Positions 7,661 to 17,559 of a stretch of DNA of 64,000 bases are shown in pieces. The notes beneath the pieces are model-generated. The model had not been told where the DNA came from, searched no databases, and saw only the letters and a list, made by a program, of their open reading frames with translations. Every line of letters begins with the position of its first letter. Position 1 is the stretch's first letter. Location: the NCBI GenBank assembly GCA_963837815.1, contig CAWIOS010000012.1, positions 248,001 through 312,000 on the forward strand. The letters run 5' to 3'. Source of the DNA: Fen-1273 sp963837815. Lineage in GTDB: Bacteria; Bacteroidota; Ignavibacteria; UBA10030; UBA6906. The position numbers were made by a program, and so were the translations under genes.

Positions 7661-10600
7661 CTACTGGATGGCGATGTGGATATCCAGGCCGGCCTCGTTT
7701 TCCGTCGTCCCGGGAATGCTCGATCCTGCAAAATCCGGCTGCACCCTTGTGTACGTGTAGTAGACGGACGCCGTGACGCGCTGGCTCAGGACGTACTTGA
7801 TGCGCGGTTCCATCTGCGTGCGGGTCGATCCCTCCAGCGGCACCCCCGTGACGTTCACGTCGAGCTGGGAGACGTCGTACGTGTTCCTCGAATTCTTCGA
7901 GATCGAGTAGGTGAAGCTTATGTCCACGTCGTTGCTCAGCGAGAGACCGAAGAACGGAATCTCAAAACCCTTCCTCGCATAGGAGGCCGAGAGTGAGATC
8001 TCCTGCGTGAGCGTCTCCACGATATTCTGCGACGAGATGGAGAGGTCATATGACGTGCTCGTGTTATAGCGGAGCGTCGCACCGAAATTCCCCTTCAGGA
8101 GCTCCTTGAACGTGAAGTTCGCCCCCACGAGCGGAGCAAACGCGTACGCGACCCGTTCCCCGTCCGTCCGCTCCCCGCCTCCTCCCGGCGTGTTTTCGTA
8201 CTGCCTGGTGAAGTCGGAATTGTACGAATGGTCGAGCGAAAGCTTGCTGACGAACCCCTGGAATATCGGGAGTTTCTCAAGCCCGTCCCACCGGAAGCTC
8301 CAGTTCACCCTCGGGTAGTACTGCCCGAAAAACTTCTTGAGCCACGGGAGCGCTTCGAATCCCTTCTCGAACGACGTCGACAGGTTCGCCGCGTCGTTCG
8401 CCCCGGTGGAATCCTGCGCCTTGAGCGCGGCGTACTCCTTGCTCACCTCCTTGAGCGAGGTCTTGAACGTGCCGAGGAAAAGGACGTCCGGAAACGTCAG
8501 GAACGAACGGTCGACGTTCCCGGTGATCGTCTGGTTGACGAGCGTCGGGATCGAATGGAGCGAATCCGTCGACAGGTTCTGCGTATTGCTGTAGGACCAC
8601 CCGACGTTCCAGTTGAGATCGACGCGCGCCCCCTCCCAGAGGTCGCGGCTCGTTTTGAACGTGAGCCGGTTCGTCTGCTGAAACGTATTCACGATCGCGC
8701 CGCCTTCCACCATCGCCCGGGGCCCCGGCTGGACGTCCCAGCCGAAGAACGGGAAATACGATCGGGGTCCGAAGTTCGTGAGCTTCCCGTCCGGATCGGA
8801 GATGAGCCCGAGCTGGTAGAGCCGGGAGGGCCCGAATCTCGGATCCGGGTCCTGGAAGAACGGCACCCGTCCCCAGTAATTGACGAATCCGGTGGTCCCC
8901 ACGACGCCGCTGTTCTGCACCTGGTTCGTCTGCGTGAACGTGATGTTGAAGTTGTCATAATCGAGGAACGGGACCTTGATGAGCGCCTTCGCAAGATTCT
9001 TGAGCTGGGAGAGCGTCTTGTCGATTCCGGTCAGTTTCGGTTTTGACGTGTCCGGAGCGGCGGCGGCAGCGGCTCCGGTATCCCGTGCGACGGCCGGCTC
9101 TTCGGCGCCACGTCTCCCGCGGGGCTGCGGAGACGGGGGTGCTCCGGCCGCGGCGGCTCCGGCAACAGGCTTCTCTTCAAACAGCGGCTCAAACATCTGC
9201 TTCAGCTTCAGGTTCATCGACAGGTTCGCGCTGCTCGACCAGCCGGCGGATTTGCCGAGATCTCCCCCGCTGAGTGTGTTCTGCCAGCTGTAATCAACGC
9301 TGTATCCCGCGGTGAGGTCGAGGAATTTCCTGATGTTCAGGATGTTCGGAATCGCCGGCTTTGTCGTGAGCCCGTTGTGCTGGCTGTACCGTGTGTCCTG
9401 CCCGAAATTGATGAGGTGGTTGCTCAGGAATATGTCGCTGAGTATATCGGAAAACGGACGCTGGTTGCCGAACTGATCGGTCTCAAGACCCAGGAGGCTC
9501 GACTCGACGGAGAGGCTGTAGTCGCCCCCCAGGTTCAGCATCCCCCCTTCCGTCAGTTTCCAGGAAAACCCCATGGATCTGGACATCGTGAACTGCCGTG
9601 AGATCAGCTCCGTCGCCCCCTCCACACGCTGGAGAGAGCTTGACCGCGAACGGTTGGCGGCGATCGCCCACGTGAAATTCGAGATCGGGAAGAAGATCTT
9701 CAGGTTCTTGTAGTCGTCGAGAAACCAGACGCCATCAAATATGTGCTTGAACGGCAGGAAGAAATAGTCCGGCGGGAGTGAGACCGCATAGCTGATCCTC
9801 GCGTTCCAGGCCCAGGAGAGGCTGTACACAACGGACGGGTCCATCTCGCTCGATCTGGTGTAGTTAAACCCGAAGTTCAGCTTGTTGAACGTGTCACGGA
9901 TATACCAGGCGCTCGAAGGGAGCGATATGTGGAATCCCGGCGCCGAATACGTGTCCGAAACGCGCCGCGTGATCGAGACATTGACAAGAGAATCGTAGCC
10001 CGCCTGCGCCTGGGCGAGCGTCCCGCCGTTATCCAGGATCTTGTTCCGGAGGTCGCTCGCCGCCGAGTTCACGTCGATATCCGAGTTCGAGAGGTATTTC
10101 GGCGTGATCATCGACACCGAATGCGAATACGTGAGCGGGATGGACGTCCCCGCCCAGCTTTCCGGGAAGAATTTGTCGAGCGACATGTTGGCGCTGAGAG
10201 CCCACGAGGTTGTGAGGGTCCGGGAACCGAAACTTGCATCAAGCGTGTGGAAATACGGATCGACGCGCGAATAATTGAACGCGACGGACGCGACGTCCGC
10301 CAGCTTCAGCTGGGAGTCCATACGCCAGGCCACGCCCGGCGTGTTGTCGACGTCGATCAGTCGGAGCTCGTCGAACCAGACCTCCCCCTGCAGGGGGACG
10401 GGGCGCCCCTTCCCGAGCGGGTTCTCCACGCCGAGGGCAAGGTAGACAAGGTTCGTCAGCGAGGGGTTCCCGAGCACGCGGTAATACGCCCCCGGCGGTC
10501 CCCCGGGGACGGCCTTCGGCTTCGAGAGGACGTTCGCGGAATCCCGGGTTTGCTTGATCGACGTGATATCCGAAAAATGGATCACGACTTCGTTCAACGG

Positions 10601-13600
10601 GTCCCACCCGGGACGGACAGGCTCGCTGTACTCATAATAATTCAGGCTGTCGAGACCGAACCGGTAGAACATCCGTGCGTCGTAATTCAGCGTGTCGATG
10701 AACCGGAACGACGCGTCCCCGTGGACGAACATCTTCATCGTCTTGTAGTTGAAGACGTCGAGCGCCTTGTACGTGTAGAACTTCACCGCCTGGCGGGACT
10801 GACCCGGCGGGATTCCCTTGAGAAGCACGTCGAGCGACTGCTCATTCGCCCTGACGACGTAGTCGGGCTGCGTCTTATCCCGCTCGCCGATGACGCCGGG
10901 AGGGGAAAGGTAGGACGAGTTCTGTTCGACACCCACGACGCTCACGTCAAACTTGTCGTTGTAGTCATTGTCAATGGCGGGGTTGCCCGTCGCCGACACC
11001 AGTTTCTGCCACTGGTTGCCGACGAGGTTGAAATCTGCGATCCTGACGTGTATCGAGTCCGACGCACCACGGAAATAGCACCGGATGAACTCGATGTTCT
11101 CAAACGTCGGATTTCCAACGACCCTGCTGTACTTGTTTATCGGGATCTGGAACTGGAACCACTGGACGGGAAGGCCGTTGTTCGGGTCGATCCCTCCGCC
11201 GCCGACAACCTGGGGATTGCGTGTGGACACCGTGTCAAGCTTGAGGTCGTACTCGAAATATGAATTCGCCTGGTCGAGCGTCCCGTTGTGATTGATGTCC
11301 TCCGTGTCCGGGAAACGGCCGGTAGGGCCGTTGGCGTTCCCCTCAGTTCCGTTGATGTGATCGAACGCGTGCGGGTCGGTGTTGACTTTCGTGTTGTCGA
11401 AATAGTAGTCGTCTCCGCTCGGGTCGCTCGCCAGGGTCGGTTCAACGGTCGACCACTTGTTCACGAGCGCGCTGTATTTTTGCTGTTCGGCGGCGTCGGG
11501 GAGCATGTCGAGACCCACATCCTCGCCGTCGAGAAGTATCCCGGGGGCCGTCGTGCCAAGGTAGAGGTCTTCACCGTGGAGGCGTCCCGAACCGTCATTC
11601 ACGACTGCCTCATTAATTGCGCCGAGATCGATGTGCATAATCGTATTGGGGGACGGTTCTTTGTCGACGCGCAACCACACCTCGACGAAGTTGACGTTCT
11701 CCTTCAGAAGATTGAGCGCGGAGACGGAGAGGGGCTTCATTACACCCCCCCAGTTTTTCGACGGCGTAAGCGTCTGATCCCTGTTGAGACTGTAGTTGAA
11801 TGCCCCCCGCTGGACCGGCGCATACAGGAAGTCGAGTACTGTCGCGACGTCGTTTGCGGGGTTCCCGACCTGTTTGCGCGGATAGATATCCGTAAGATGC
11901 ACGTCCGTGGGGAGACGGTTGAACCAGACCATTCTCCCCTTCGAGTTCATCTTGGTGGTGTCATCGACACCCAGTTCGCCATTGGAGATGCTGTCAGCGG
12001 GGGGGCTTGCATCTGTCCACCCCGCATAGCTTATCCCGACGGGGATCGTGCGGCGTGCCCCCTCGAAATCGTCGATATACGCCACCCCCTCCCCGTTGTC
12101 GCTCGGGATCGTGCTCGCGAGCGTGTTCGCATTGGGGTGCATAAACGCCGCTTCGCCGCTCACCTTGAGTGACGACGCCTCTTTCGTGCTGAGGCCGGGA
12201 ATGGCGTCCAGCGCCCGTGTCACGAACGGGAGATTGAGCGTCGTCCCGCCGTCGATCCCGTATATCGTGTTGTCGTTCGGCTCCTCACCGAGGCGCACCT
12301 TGTCGCTCAGCGTCTGCTGGTTCAGGTTCATCATGGTGAACCCGATCGCGGTGTTCTGGCCGAGCGCGAGATCCCCCCGCAATCCAAGGAGCGTCTTGGA
12401 GGCGAGCTGGAACAGGTCGTTCTGCTCGTATTTTATGGAGAGATTTGCCCCCGGGACAAGCGCCGCCGGATTCCGTATGATGATCTGGCCGACGATATAG
12501 TCAACGGTGTAATCGACGTTGTTGAGGAGAGGTGTGCCGTTCAGGAGAACGACAACGCTCCCCTCCACGACGTTGAACCCGAGCGAAAACTGCGACGTCG
12601 CGTCGCCGGTCGCCTTCCCCCGCATGACGTACTTGTTTGCGGGACTCTGCTGCGCGAATGTCTGCGTCGTGTCGTACACCGCGGGGAACAGGAGCGTGCT
12701 GTCCGTGAGTGCAACAGGGGGGGATTTCGATTTGAAATAGCTCGAGATGCCCGTGTCGAACGGACGGAGCGAGGGGAATATGATCTCCGCCCTCGTTATG
12801 CTGACCGTTCTCTGGGGACGGAAGTCGAACGCAGCCCCCTGCTGCTCGACGGGGAGGAGCGTGCCGGAGGCGGAGTATTTGCCGAACCCCATGACCCGGA
12901 GAAGCGGCTCGTTCAGAATGCTGTTCTGGTCCTGTGAACCCGGTATCTGGCGGAATATATCGAACTGGAACCCCGCCTGCTTCAGGTTCTTCCCGAGTCC
13001 GGGAATCGGGTATATGTTCTTCAGAAGCTGGCTCCACCCCTTGGTAAATGAGCGCCCGTTCGCGAGAAGATTCTTGGGTTTGATGAGTTTCAGGACGATC
13101 GTCGAATCGTTCGGGCCGAGCGTCCTGATGAGCTCGCCGTATTGATCCCCGTGTGCGTTTCTGTACGCGATCGCCACGAAGAGCTGGTCTGCGACATTGG
13201 TGTTAAGCGAAACCTCGCCGAGGTATCCGTCGCCGTCGAGCTCGTACTGCGTTTTGTCGAGCTTGACTACCGGGCCGATATCCACGATCCCTGCGGAATC
13301 CGAGAGGGTTCGGATCGGGTCATATCCTGTCACCGACGTCCAGGGACCGAGATTCATGAACGCGACGGCATGCCGCTCGTTCGGGTCGGGCTTTATGCCC
13401 GACCGCTGGACCCAGACTTCCGCCTCCACGATTTGCAGTTCAGGGTGGTTGATCTGCGGCGGCTCGTTCTGGTAGTACGGCTCGTACAGGGATGGGTAGT
13501 TCGCGCTTGCACTGCTGTCAACGAAGAAATGATTTGTCGCGAATTCGTACGGCCGGATCTCGAAGTCGCTCTCCTGTGACCCGCCGGTGACCGCCACCTC

Positions 13601-14722
13601 CTTGATCTGTCCCTTCTTCTGCGACGCGAGCGCCGTGAGCGTAAACGGCCCCGTCTGGAATTTCGCCTTGATCCCGAAGAGGGCCTGGCTGCTGCCGATG
13701 AACGCCGACGGGGTCGCCAGGGAGACGTTCCCGGCCTCCACGCTCTGCACGATCTCGTCGTCGTAGCCGGTGTACTTGATCTTCAGCTGGTTCTCGTACT
13801 CGAACGTCCTCTTCGTGTTCCAGTCGGCCAGGATGTTGAGCTTGTCACCGATCGTGCCGTTGACGTTCACCTGGACTTCCTGGTTGAAGTCGGGCTCGCT
13901 CCGGACCTGATCGAGCGTGGAGAGGGTCGTCTGGTCGGATTTCGTCGAACGAAAACCAGCCTTGATGTCGACCGCCCCGGTGACGCTCAGGTTGATCTCG
14001 TTCTTGCCGAATATGCTGAACAGGGGATTCGCGGGGACGGGGATGCTGATCTTCGTGATGTTCGCGAGCATGTCCCCGATGTCTTTCTTGACGAGGATCT
14101 TGGTCTTGCGGGCTTCCGCGGCGAGCATCATCCGCCGTTCGTATCTCAGCCGTTCCGCGATGTACTCCTTCAGCGGGATGGACTCCGGGATTTTCTCGTC
14201 GATGCCCCCCGACGTTTCACGGAAGATCATCCGGCTCCCCGTGCTGTCGAACGCCACCTCCCTCCTGTACGATGTGGCGTGGTTCGTGGCGAAGAGAGGG
14301 TATGTCCGCTCGGGGAACGGCCTGACGACCGGGTCGTCTTTCCGGATGTACACGAAGTCACGGAGGCGTTCCGTCGAGTCCTTGTCCACGACGTAGGTCG
14401 TGTCAGTGATCCTGAACCTCCGCTGCGCCGTCCTGAGCGAGTCGGCGCGCACCGAATCACGGCGCGTCGAGTCGGCGTGAGCCGCGAGGAGGCTGTCGGC
14501 GTGCGTCCGGGGAATTCTCCCCGGGACCCAGACGCCAGGCGTGGTATCGGGAGGGCTTTCGGCAAACGCGGGGAAACCGGACTCGCCGGCGCCGGGAGGG
14601 AGACCCGAACCGGCCACGGTACCGGGAGCGGCGAGCAGAATGATCAGCCCGCCGCCGGCAGCCGCGATGAACGCCGCATCAAGGAGATACCTGCGGAGGA
14701 TCGTGTGAACCTGATGGAGCAA
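7661..14722 (-). CDS. sprA: T9SS outer-membrane translocon SprA/Sov
   Basis: Very large (2353 residues) outer-membrane protein of the SprA/Sov family, the 36-strand barrel through which T9SS cargo leaves the cell. It has an N-terminal signal region (LLDAAFIAAAGGGLIILLAAPG). Repeated aromatic beta strands run over the whole length, with family-typical segments such as YIDDFEGARRTIPVGI and GEVWFDELRLIDVD. A low-complexity Ala/Pro/Arg insert lies around residues 1850-1900, and the last strand ends in a barrel-like tail. The only start fitting the signal peptide is a TTG at 14722; no strong ribosome site is seen. It is first in a minus-strand group with porX. Confidence 0.95.
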   Translation of the reverse strand: MLHQVHTILRRYLLDAAFIAAAGGGLIILLAAPGTVAGSGLPPGAGESGFPAFAESPPDTTPGVWVPGRIPRTHADSLLAAHADSTRRDSVRADSLRTAQRRFRITDTTYVVDKDSTERLRDFVYIRKDDPVVRPFPERTYPLFATNHATSYRREVAFDSTGSRMIFRETSGGIDEKIPESIPLKEYIAERLRYERRMMLAAEARKTKILVKKDIGDMLANITKISIPVPANPLFSIFGKNEINLSVTGAVDIKAGFRSTKSDQTTLSTLDQVRSEPDFNQEVQVNVNGTIGDKLNILADWNTKRTFEYENQLKIKYTGYDDEIVQSVEAGNVSLATPSAFIGSSQALFGIKAKFQTGPFTLTALASQKKGQIKEVAVTGGSQESDFEIRPYEFATNHFFVDSSASANYPSLYEPYYQNEPPQINHPELQIVEAEVWVQRSGIKPDPNERHAVAFMNLGPWTSVTGYDPIRTLSDSAGIVDIGPVVKLDKTQYELDGDGYLGEVSLNTNVADQLFVAIAYRNAHGDQYGELIRTLGPNDSTIVLKLIKPKNLLANGRSFTKGWSQLLKNIYPIPGLGKNLKQAGFQFDIFRQIPGSQDQNSILNEPLLRVMGFGKYSASGTLLPVEQQGAAFDFRPQRTVSITRAEIIFPSLRPFDTGISSYFKSKSPPVALTDSTLLFPAVYDTTQTFAQQSPANKYVMRGKATGDATSQFSLGFNVVEGSVVVLLNGTPLLNNVDYTVDYIVGQIIIRNPAALVPGANLSIKYEQNDLFQLASKTLLGLRGDLALGQNTAIGFTMMNLNQQTLSDKVRLGEEPNDNTIYGIDGGTTLNLPFVTRALDAIPGLSTKEASSLKVSGEAAFMHPNANTLASTIPSDNGEGVAYIDDFEGARRTIPVGISYAGWTDASPPADSISNGELGVDDTTKMNSKGRMVWFNRLPTDVHLTDIYPRKQVGNPANDVATVLDFLYAPVQRGAFNYSLNRDQTLTPSKNWGGVMKPLSVSALNLLKENVNFVEVWLRVDKEPSPNTIMHIDLGAINEAVVNDGSGRLHGEDLYLGTTAPGILLDGEDVGLDMLPDAAEQQKYSALVNKWSTVEPTLASDPSGDDYYFDNTKVNTDPHAFDHINGTEGNANGPTGRFPDTEDINHNGTLDQANSYFEYDLKLDTVSTRNPQVVGGGGIDPNNGLPVQWFQFQIPINKYSRVVGNPTFENIEFIRCYFRGASDSIHVRIADFNLVGNQWQKLVSATGNPAIDNDYNDKFDVSVVGVEQNSSYLSPPGVIGERDKTQPDYVVRANEQSLDVLLKGIPPGQSRQAVKFYTYKALDVFNYKTMKMFVHGDASFRFIDTLNYDARMFYRFGLDSLNYYEYSEPVRPGWDPLNEVVIHFSDITSIKQTRDSANVLSKPKAVPGGPPGAYYRVLGNPSLTNLVYLALGVENPLGKGRPVPLQGEVWFDELRLIDVDNTPGVAWRMDSQLKLADVASVAFNYSRVDPYFHTLDASFGSRTLTTSWALSANMSLDKFFPESWAGTSIPLTYSHSVSMITPKYLSNSDIDVNSAASDLRNKILDNGGTLAQAQAGYDSLVNVSITRRVSDTYSAPGFHISLPSSAWYIRDTFNKLNFGFNYTRSSEMDPSVVYSLSWAWNARISYAVSLPPDYFFLPFKHIFDGVWFLDDYKNLKIFFPISNFTWAIAANRSRSSSLQRVEGATELISRQFTMSRSMGFSWKLTEGGMLNLGGDYSLSVESSLLGLETDQFGNQRPFSDILSDIFLSNHLINFGQDTRYSQHNGLTTKPAIPNILNIRKFLDLTAGYSVDYSWQNTLSGGDLGKSAGWSSSANLSMNLKLKQMFEPLFEEKPVAGAAAAGAPPSPQPRGRRGAEEPAVARDTGAAAAAAPDTSKPKLTGIDKTLSQLKNLAKALIKVPFLDYDNFNITFTQTNQVQNSGVVGTTGFVNYWGRVPFFQDPDPRFGPSRLYQLGLISDPDGKLTNFGPRSYFPFFGWDVQPGPRAMVEGGAIVNTFQQTNRLTFKTSRDLWEGARVDLNWNVGWSYSNTQNLSTDSLHSIPTLVNQTITGNVDRSFLTFPDVLFLGTFKTSLKEVSKEYAALKAQDSTGANDAANLSTSFEKGFEALPWLKKFFGQYYPRVNWSFRWDGLEKLPIFQGFVSKLSLDHSYNSDFTRQYENTPGGGGERTDGERVAYAFAPLVGANFTFKELLKGNFGATLRYNTSTSYDLSISSQNIVETLTQEISLSASYARKGFEIPFFGLSLSNDVDISFTYSISKNSRNTYDVSQLDVNVTGVPLEGSTRTQMEPRIKYVLSQRVTASVYYTYTRVQPDFAGSSIPGTTENEAGLDIHIAIQ

Positions 14723-15016
14723 GGAGTCCGGGTCCGTTTCTGATGTTTGCCAAATGCCCTGCCGGTGAACCGGCGACGGGGGCTGTCGACGCGGGGACGC
14801 CCGGGATGATCACCGGGCCGGCCCGCATCAGCTCCGCTCACGTTGTGCCGCGACGGGCTGACAGGAGCGCTGATGGTAGACCGCTCCTCAATCGTTAGCA
14901 AGCACTCTCGATACTGACTCCTCGCTGAATGCGAAAGGCATATTTAAGATACCATGTGAACCAGACAATTGCAAGGCGGCGGAACGCGATTTGAAAACAC
15001 GCGATTGGAGACGGAA
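14723..15016. other. Divergent intergenic region sprA / lptF
   Basis: This gap separates the divergent genes sprA and lptF. I see no open frame of interest. It is G+C-rich near sprA and turns A+T-rich towards 14,930-15,010, where promoters would be expected. On the minus strand TTGTCT followed by AAATAT at 17-bp spacing (about 14,945-14,975) is a weak candidate for sprA, which would leave a leader of roughly 200 bases. The lptF promoter is listed separately. Confidence 0.4.
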
Positions 15017-15045
15017 TTGGAAAAGAAGGCGATCCGCGGTATATT
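15017..15045 (+). promoter_or_regulatory. Sigma70-like promoter of lptF
   Basis: TTGGAA (15017-15022), 17-bp spacer, TATATT (15040-15045). Only 9 bases separate the -10 box from the lptF ATG at 15055. A start site at the normal distance would give an almost leaderless mRNA. Confidence 0.6.
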
Positions 15046-15054
15046 ACGTGCACC

Positions 15055-16473
15055 ATGCGCAGCACCCTCCGACAGCGGTTCCTCATCGAGCGCTATATCC
15101 TCCGCGCCCACCTGGGACCGTTCGCGTTCTCCCTCGTGACGCTGATGTTCGTGTTCCTCCTGCAGTTCATCATGAAGTTCATCGACCACCTCGTCGGGAA
15201 AGGGCTGACCCCCTGGGTGATCATGGAGCTCATCGCCCTGAGCCTGGCATGGATGCTCGTGCTGGCGGTCCCCATGTCCGTGCTCGTCGCCACGCTGATG
15301 GCATTCGGCGACCTTTCCTCGAGGAACGAGATCACGGCGATGAAGGCCTGCGGCGTCAGCACGTACCGGATGATGCTCCCGGTGTTCGCAGGCGCGCTGG
15401 CCGTGGGGCTGGCGCTTCTCTGGTTCAACAACGACGTCCTGCCGGACGCCAACCATGACCTCCGTACGCTCACGATCGACATCCAGCGGAAAAAACCGAC
15501 ACTGAACCTGCGGGACGGAGTCTTCTCGCAGGACATACCCGGGTATTCCATACTTGTCCGGAAGACGTTCGAGAAGACGAACGACCTGGAAGGGGTGACA
15601 CTTTTCGATTACACGAATCCCGGCGTCAACGTCTGCATCACCGCGGAACGCGGAACGATCTCGTTTTCCCCGGATTACCGGAAGCTCATCATGGACCTCA
15701 AGCGCGGAGAGATTCACGAGCTCGACCTCCAGAGGATGATGGCGTACCGGAAGATCAAGTTCGAAAGCCACCGGATCGCGATGGACGTCGAGGGGTTCGA
15801 CTTCACGCGCTCGTCCGAGTCCGCGTTCCAGCGGGGGAACAGGGAGCTGGGCGCGCCCGCGATGATGGCGATCGTCGACAGCCTGCGGCGCGCCCGCGAG
15901 GAGGTCGCCAACGGACTGCGCGAACAGACGACCCGGGACGCCGACTCGCTCCTTGACGGACAGCCTGCGAGCATGCCCGCCGCATACGCCTATGCACCGG
16001 GAACGGCGGCGCCTTATGCCGCGCTCAACGACGCCCGGGCCTTCGGCACGATGGTGGCCACCGAGCTCTTCCGCGTGGAGAACTACGACCGCCAGATCGA
16101 CCAGTATATGGTGGAGATTCACAAGAAGTACTCCATTCCCATGGCGTGTCTCGTCTTCGTCCTCATCGGCGTCCCCCTCGGGATCATGTCGCGCAGGGGA
16201 GGCTTCGGCACCGCGGCGACGCTCAGCCTCGGCTTCTTCGTCCTCTATTATGCCTGTCTCATCGGAGGCGAGAAGCTCGCCGACAGGGGCTTCCTCTCGC
16301 CGTTCACCGGGATGTGGTCCGCGAACATCATCATCAGCCTCATGGGCATTTATCTCACCGTCCGCGTGGCGCGCGAGACCGTCTTCATCGACATGTCGTT
16401 CCTGGCGCGCCTCGTTCCCCGCAGGTGGCGGTCCCGGTTCCGGACCGCGGAGGGAGACCCCGGACGCCCGTGA
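15055..16473 (+). CDS. lptF: LptF/LptG-type permease (YjgP/YjgQ family), first copy
   Basis: Inner-membrane permease subunit expected to work with LptB ATPase to extract lipopolysaccharide from the inner membrane. The 472-residue protein has the family layout: three N-terminal helices (about residues 20-40, 60-85, 105-125), with coupling sequence SSRNEITAMKACGVS after the second, then a periplasmic beta-jellyroll domain (about 130-340), then three C-terminal helices. Two such subunits are encoded back to back (see the next gene), so lptF and lptG are assigned by order only. A low-complexity Ala/Tyr/Pro stretch near residues 300-325 is unusual for the family. Confidence 0.88.
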   Translation: MRSTLRQRFLIERYILRAHLGPFAFSLVTLMFVFLLQFIMKFIDHLVGKGLTPWVIMELIALSLAWMLVLAVPMSVLVATLMAFGDLSSRNEITAMKACGVSTYRMMLPVFAGALAVGLALLWFNNDVLPDANHDLRTLTIDIQRKKPTLNLRDGVFSQDIPGYSILVRKTFEKTNDLEGVTLFDYTNPGVNVCITAERGTISFSPDYRKLIMDLKRGEIHELDLQRMMAYRKIKFESHRIAMDVEGFDFTRSSESAFQRGNRELGAPAMMAIVDSLRRAREEVANGLREQTTRDADSLLDGQPASMPAAYAYAPGTAAPYAALNDARAFGTMVATELFRVENYDRQIDQYMVEIHKKYSIPMACLVFVLIGVPLGIMSRRGGFGTAATLSLGFFVLYYACLIGGEKLADRGFLSPFTGMWSANIIISLMGIYLTVRVARETVFIDMSFLARLVPRRWRSRFRTAEGDPGRP

Positions 16474-17555
16474 AACTCCTCGACAGGTCCATCATCCGCC
16501 AGTTCCTCTCCACCGCGCTCTTCTCCCTCTTCGCGGTCCTTCTCGTCTTCATCGTCATCGACGTGATGGAGAAGCTCGACGATTTCATCGACAAGCAGGC
16601 CGGCTGGCGGATCATCGTGCAGTACTACATTTTTTTCATCCCCGAGATCATCAAGCTCATCATCCCCGTCGCCATGCTCCTTGCCAGCCTCTTCGTCACC
16701 GCGCGGCTGTCCACGCAGAACGAGCTGACGGCAATGAAATCGAGCGGGATCAGCCTCTACCGGATCATGGCGCCGTTCGTCTGCGTCGCGCTCGTCGTCA
16801 GCGCCGTCTCCGTGTACTTCAACGGATGGGTGGTCCCCCTTGCAAACCAGAAGAAATTTCTCATCGAACGGGTCTATCTTCACAAGGACGTCCTGAGCGC
16901 TTCCGGGGCCAACATCTACATACAGGACTCCCGGACGCGGATCCTCTCGCTCGGGTACTTCGACGACACCCGGAATATCGCCACCCGCGTCAGCATACAG
17001 GATTTCAGCCCCACGGACCCGACCGTCATGACCGAGCGGATGGACGCGGTCAGCATGGCATGGGACTCGTCGTCAAGGAGCTGGACGCTCGCCAACGGGA
17101 CGCGCCGCTGGTTCAACGGGGACGGCGAGAAGCTCGCGCAGTTCGCGACGATGCCCGCGGGGAGCCTCCATTTCGACCCCGACGACCTCCGCAAGAAACA
17201 GGAGAAGCCCGACGAGATGGATTACTACACCCTCCAGCAGTTCATCAGGAACCAGGAGAGCGCCGGGCAGGACGTTGCGCGGTGGCTCGTCGACTTTTAC
17301 AGCAAGATCTCGTTTCCCTTCGCGAGCGTGATCGTCGTCCTCTTCGGCGTTCCGTTCGCGTCGCAGAAACGCCGCGGGGGCGTCGGGGTCCAGCTCGGCA
17401 TCAGCCTCCTCATCTGCTTCATCTACCTCATCTTCATGAAGGTGAGCCAGGTGTTCGGCTACAACGGCGACATCAATCCCCTCCTCACCGCCTGGTCCGC
17501 GAACATCATGTTCCTCGCCGGAGCCGCGTACGTCATCGTGAGGGTCCAGAAATAG
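16470..17555 (+). CDS. lptG: LptF/LptG-type permease, second copy
   Basis: Partner permease of the lipopolysaccharide exporter; 361 residues, the usual length. It begins with a GTG whose bases overlap the stop of the first permease (GTGA), a typical coupled pair. N-terminal helices at about residues 12-32, 55-75 and 90-115 flank the coupling segment STQNELTAMKSSGIS. A periplasmic domain follows, and C-terminal helices begin near residue 275 (SFPFASVIVVLFGVPFASQKR). The upstream open frame to 16146 is a shadow of the first permease. It converges with the next gene with only 4 bp between stops. Confidence 0.9.
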   Translation: MKLLDRSIIRQFLSTALFSLFAVLLVFIVIDVMEKLDDFIDKQAGWRIIVQYYIFFIPEIIKLIIPVAMLLASLFVTARLSTQNELTAMKSSGISLYRIMAPFVCVALVVSAVSVYFNGWVVPLANQKKFLIERVYLHKDVLSASGANIYIQDSRTRILSLGYFDDTRNIATRVSIQDFSPTDPTVMTERMDAVSMAWDSSSRSWTLANGTRRWFNGDGEKLAQFATMPAGSLHFDPDDLRKKQEKPDEMDYYTLQQFIRNQESAGQDVARWLVDFYSKISFPFASVIVVLFGVPFASQKRRGGVGVQLGISLLICFIYLIFMKVSQVFGYNGDINPLLTAWSANIMFLAGAAYVIVRVQK

Positions 17556-17559
17556 ACGC

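Noticed and set aside
9929..11263. Plus-strand open frame of 444 codons inside sprA
   Set aside because: Antisense shadow of a G+C-rich gene; Arg/Val-rich, no domain, and sprA on the other strand is unmistakable.
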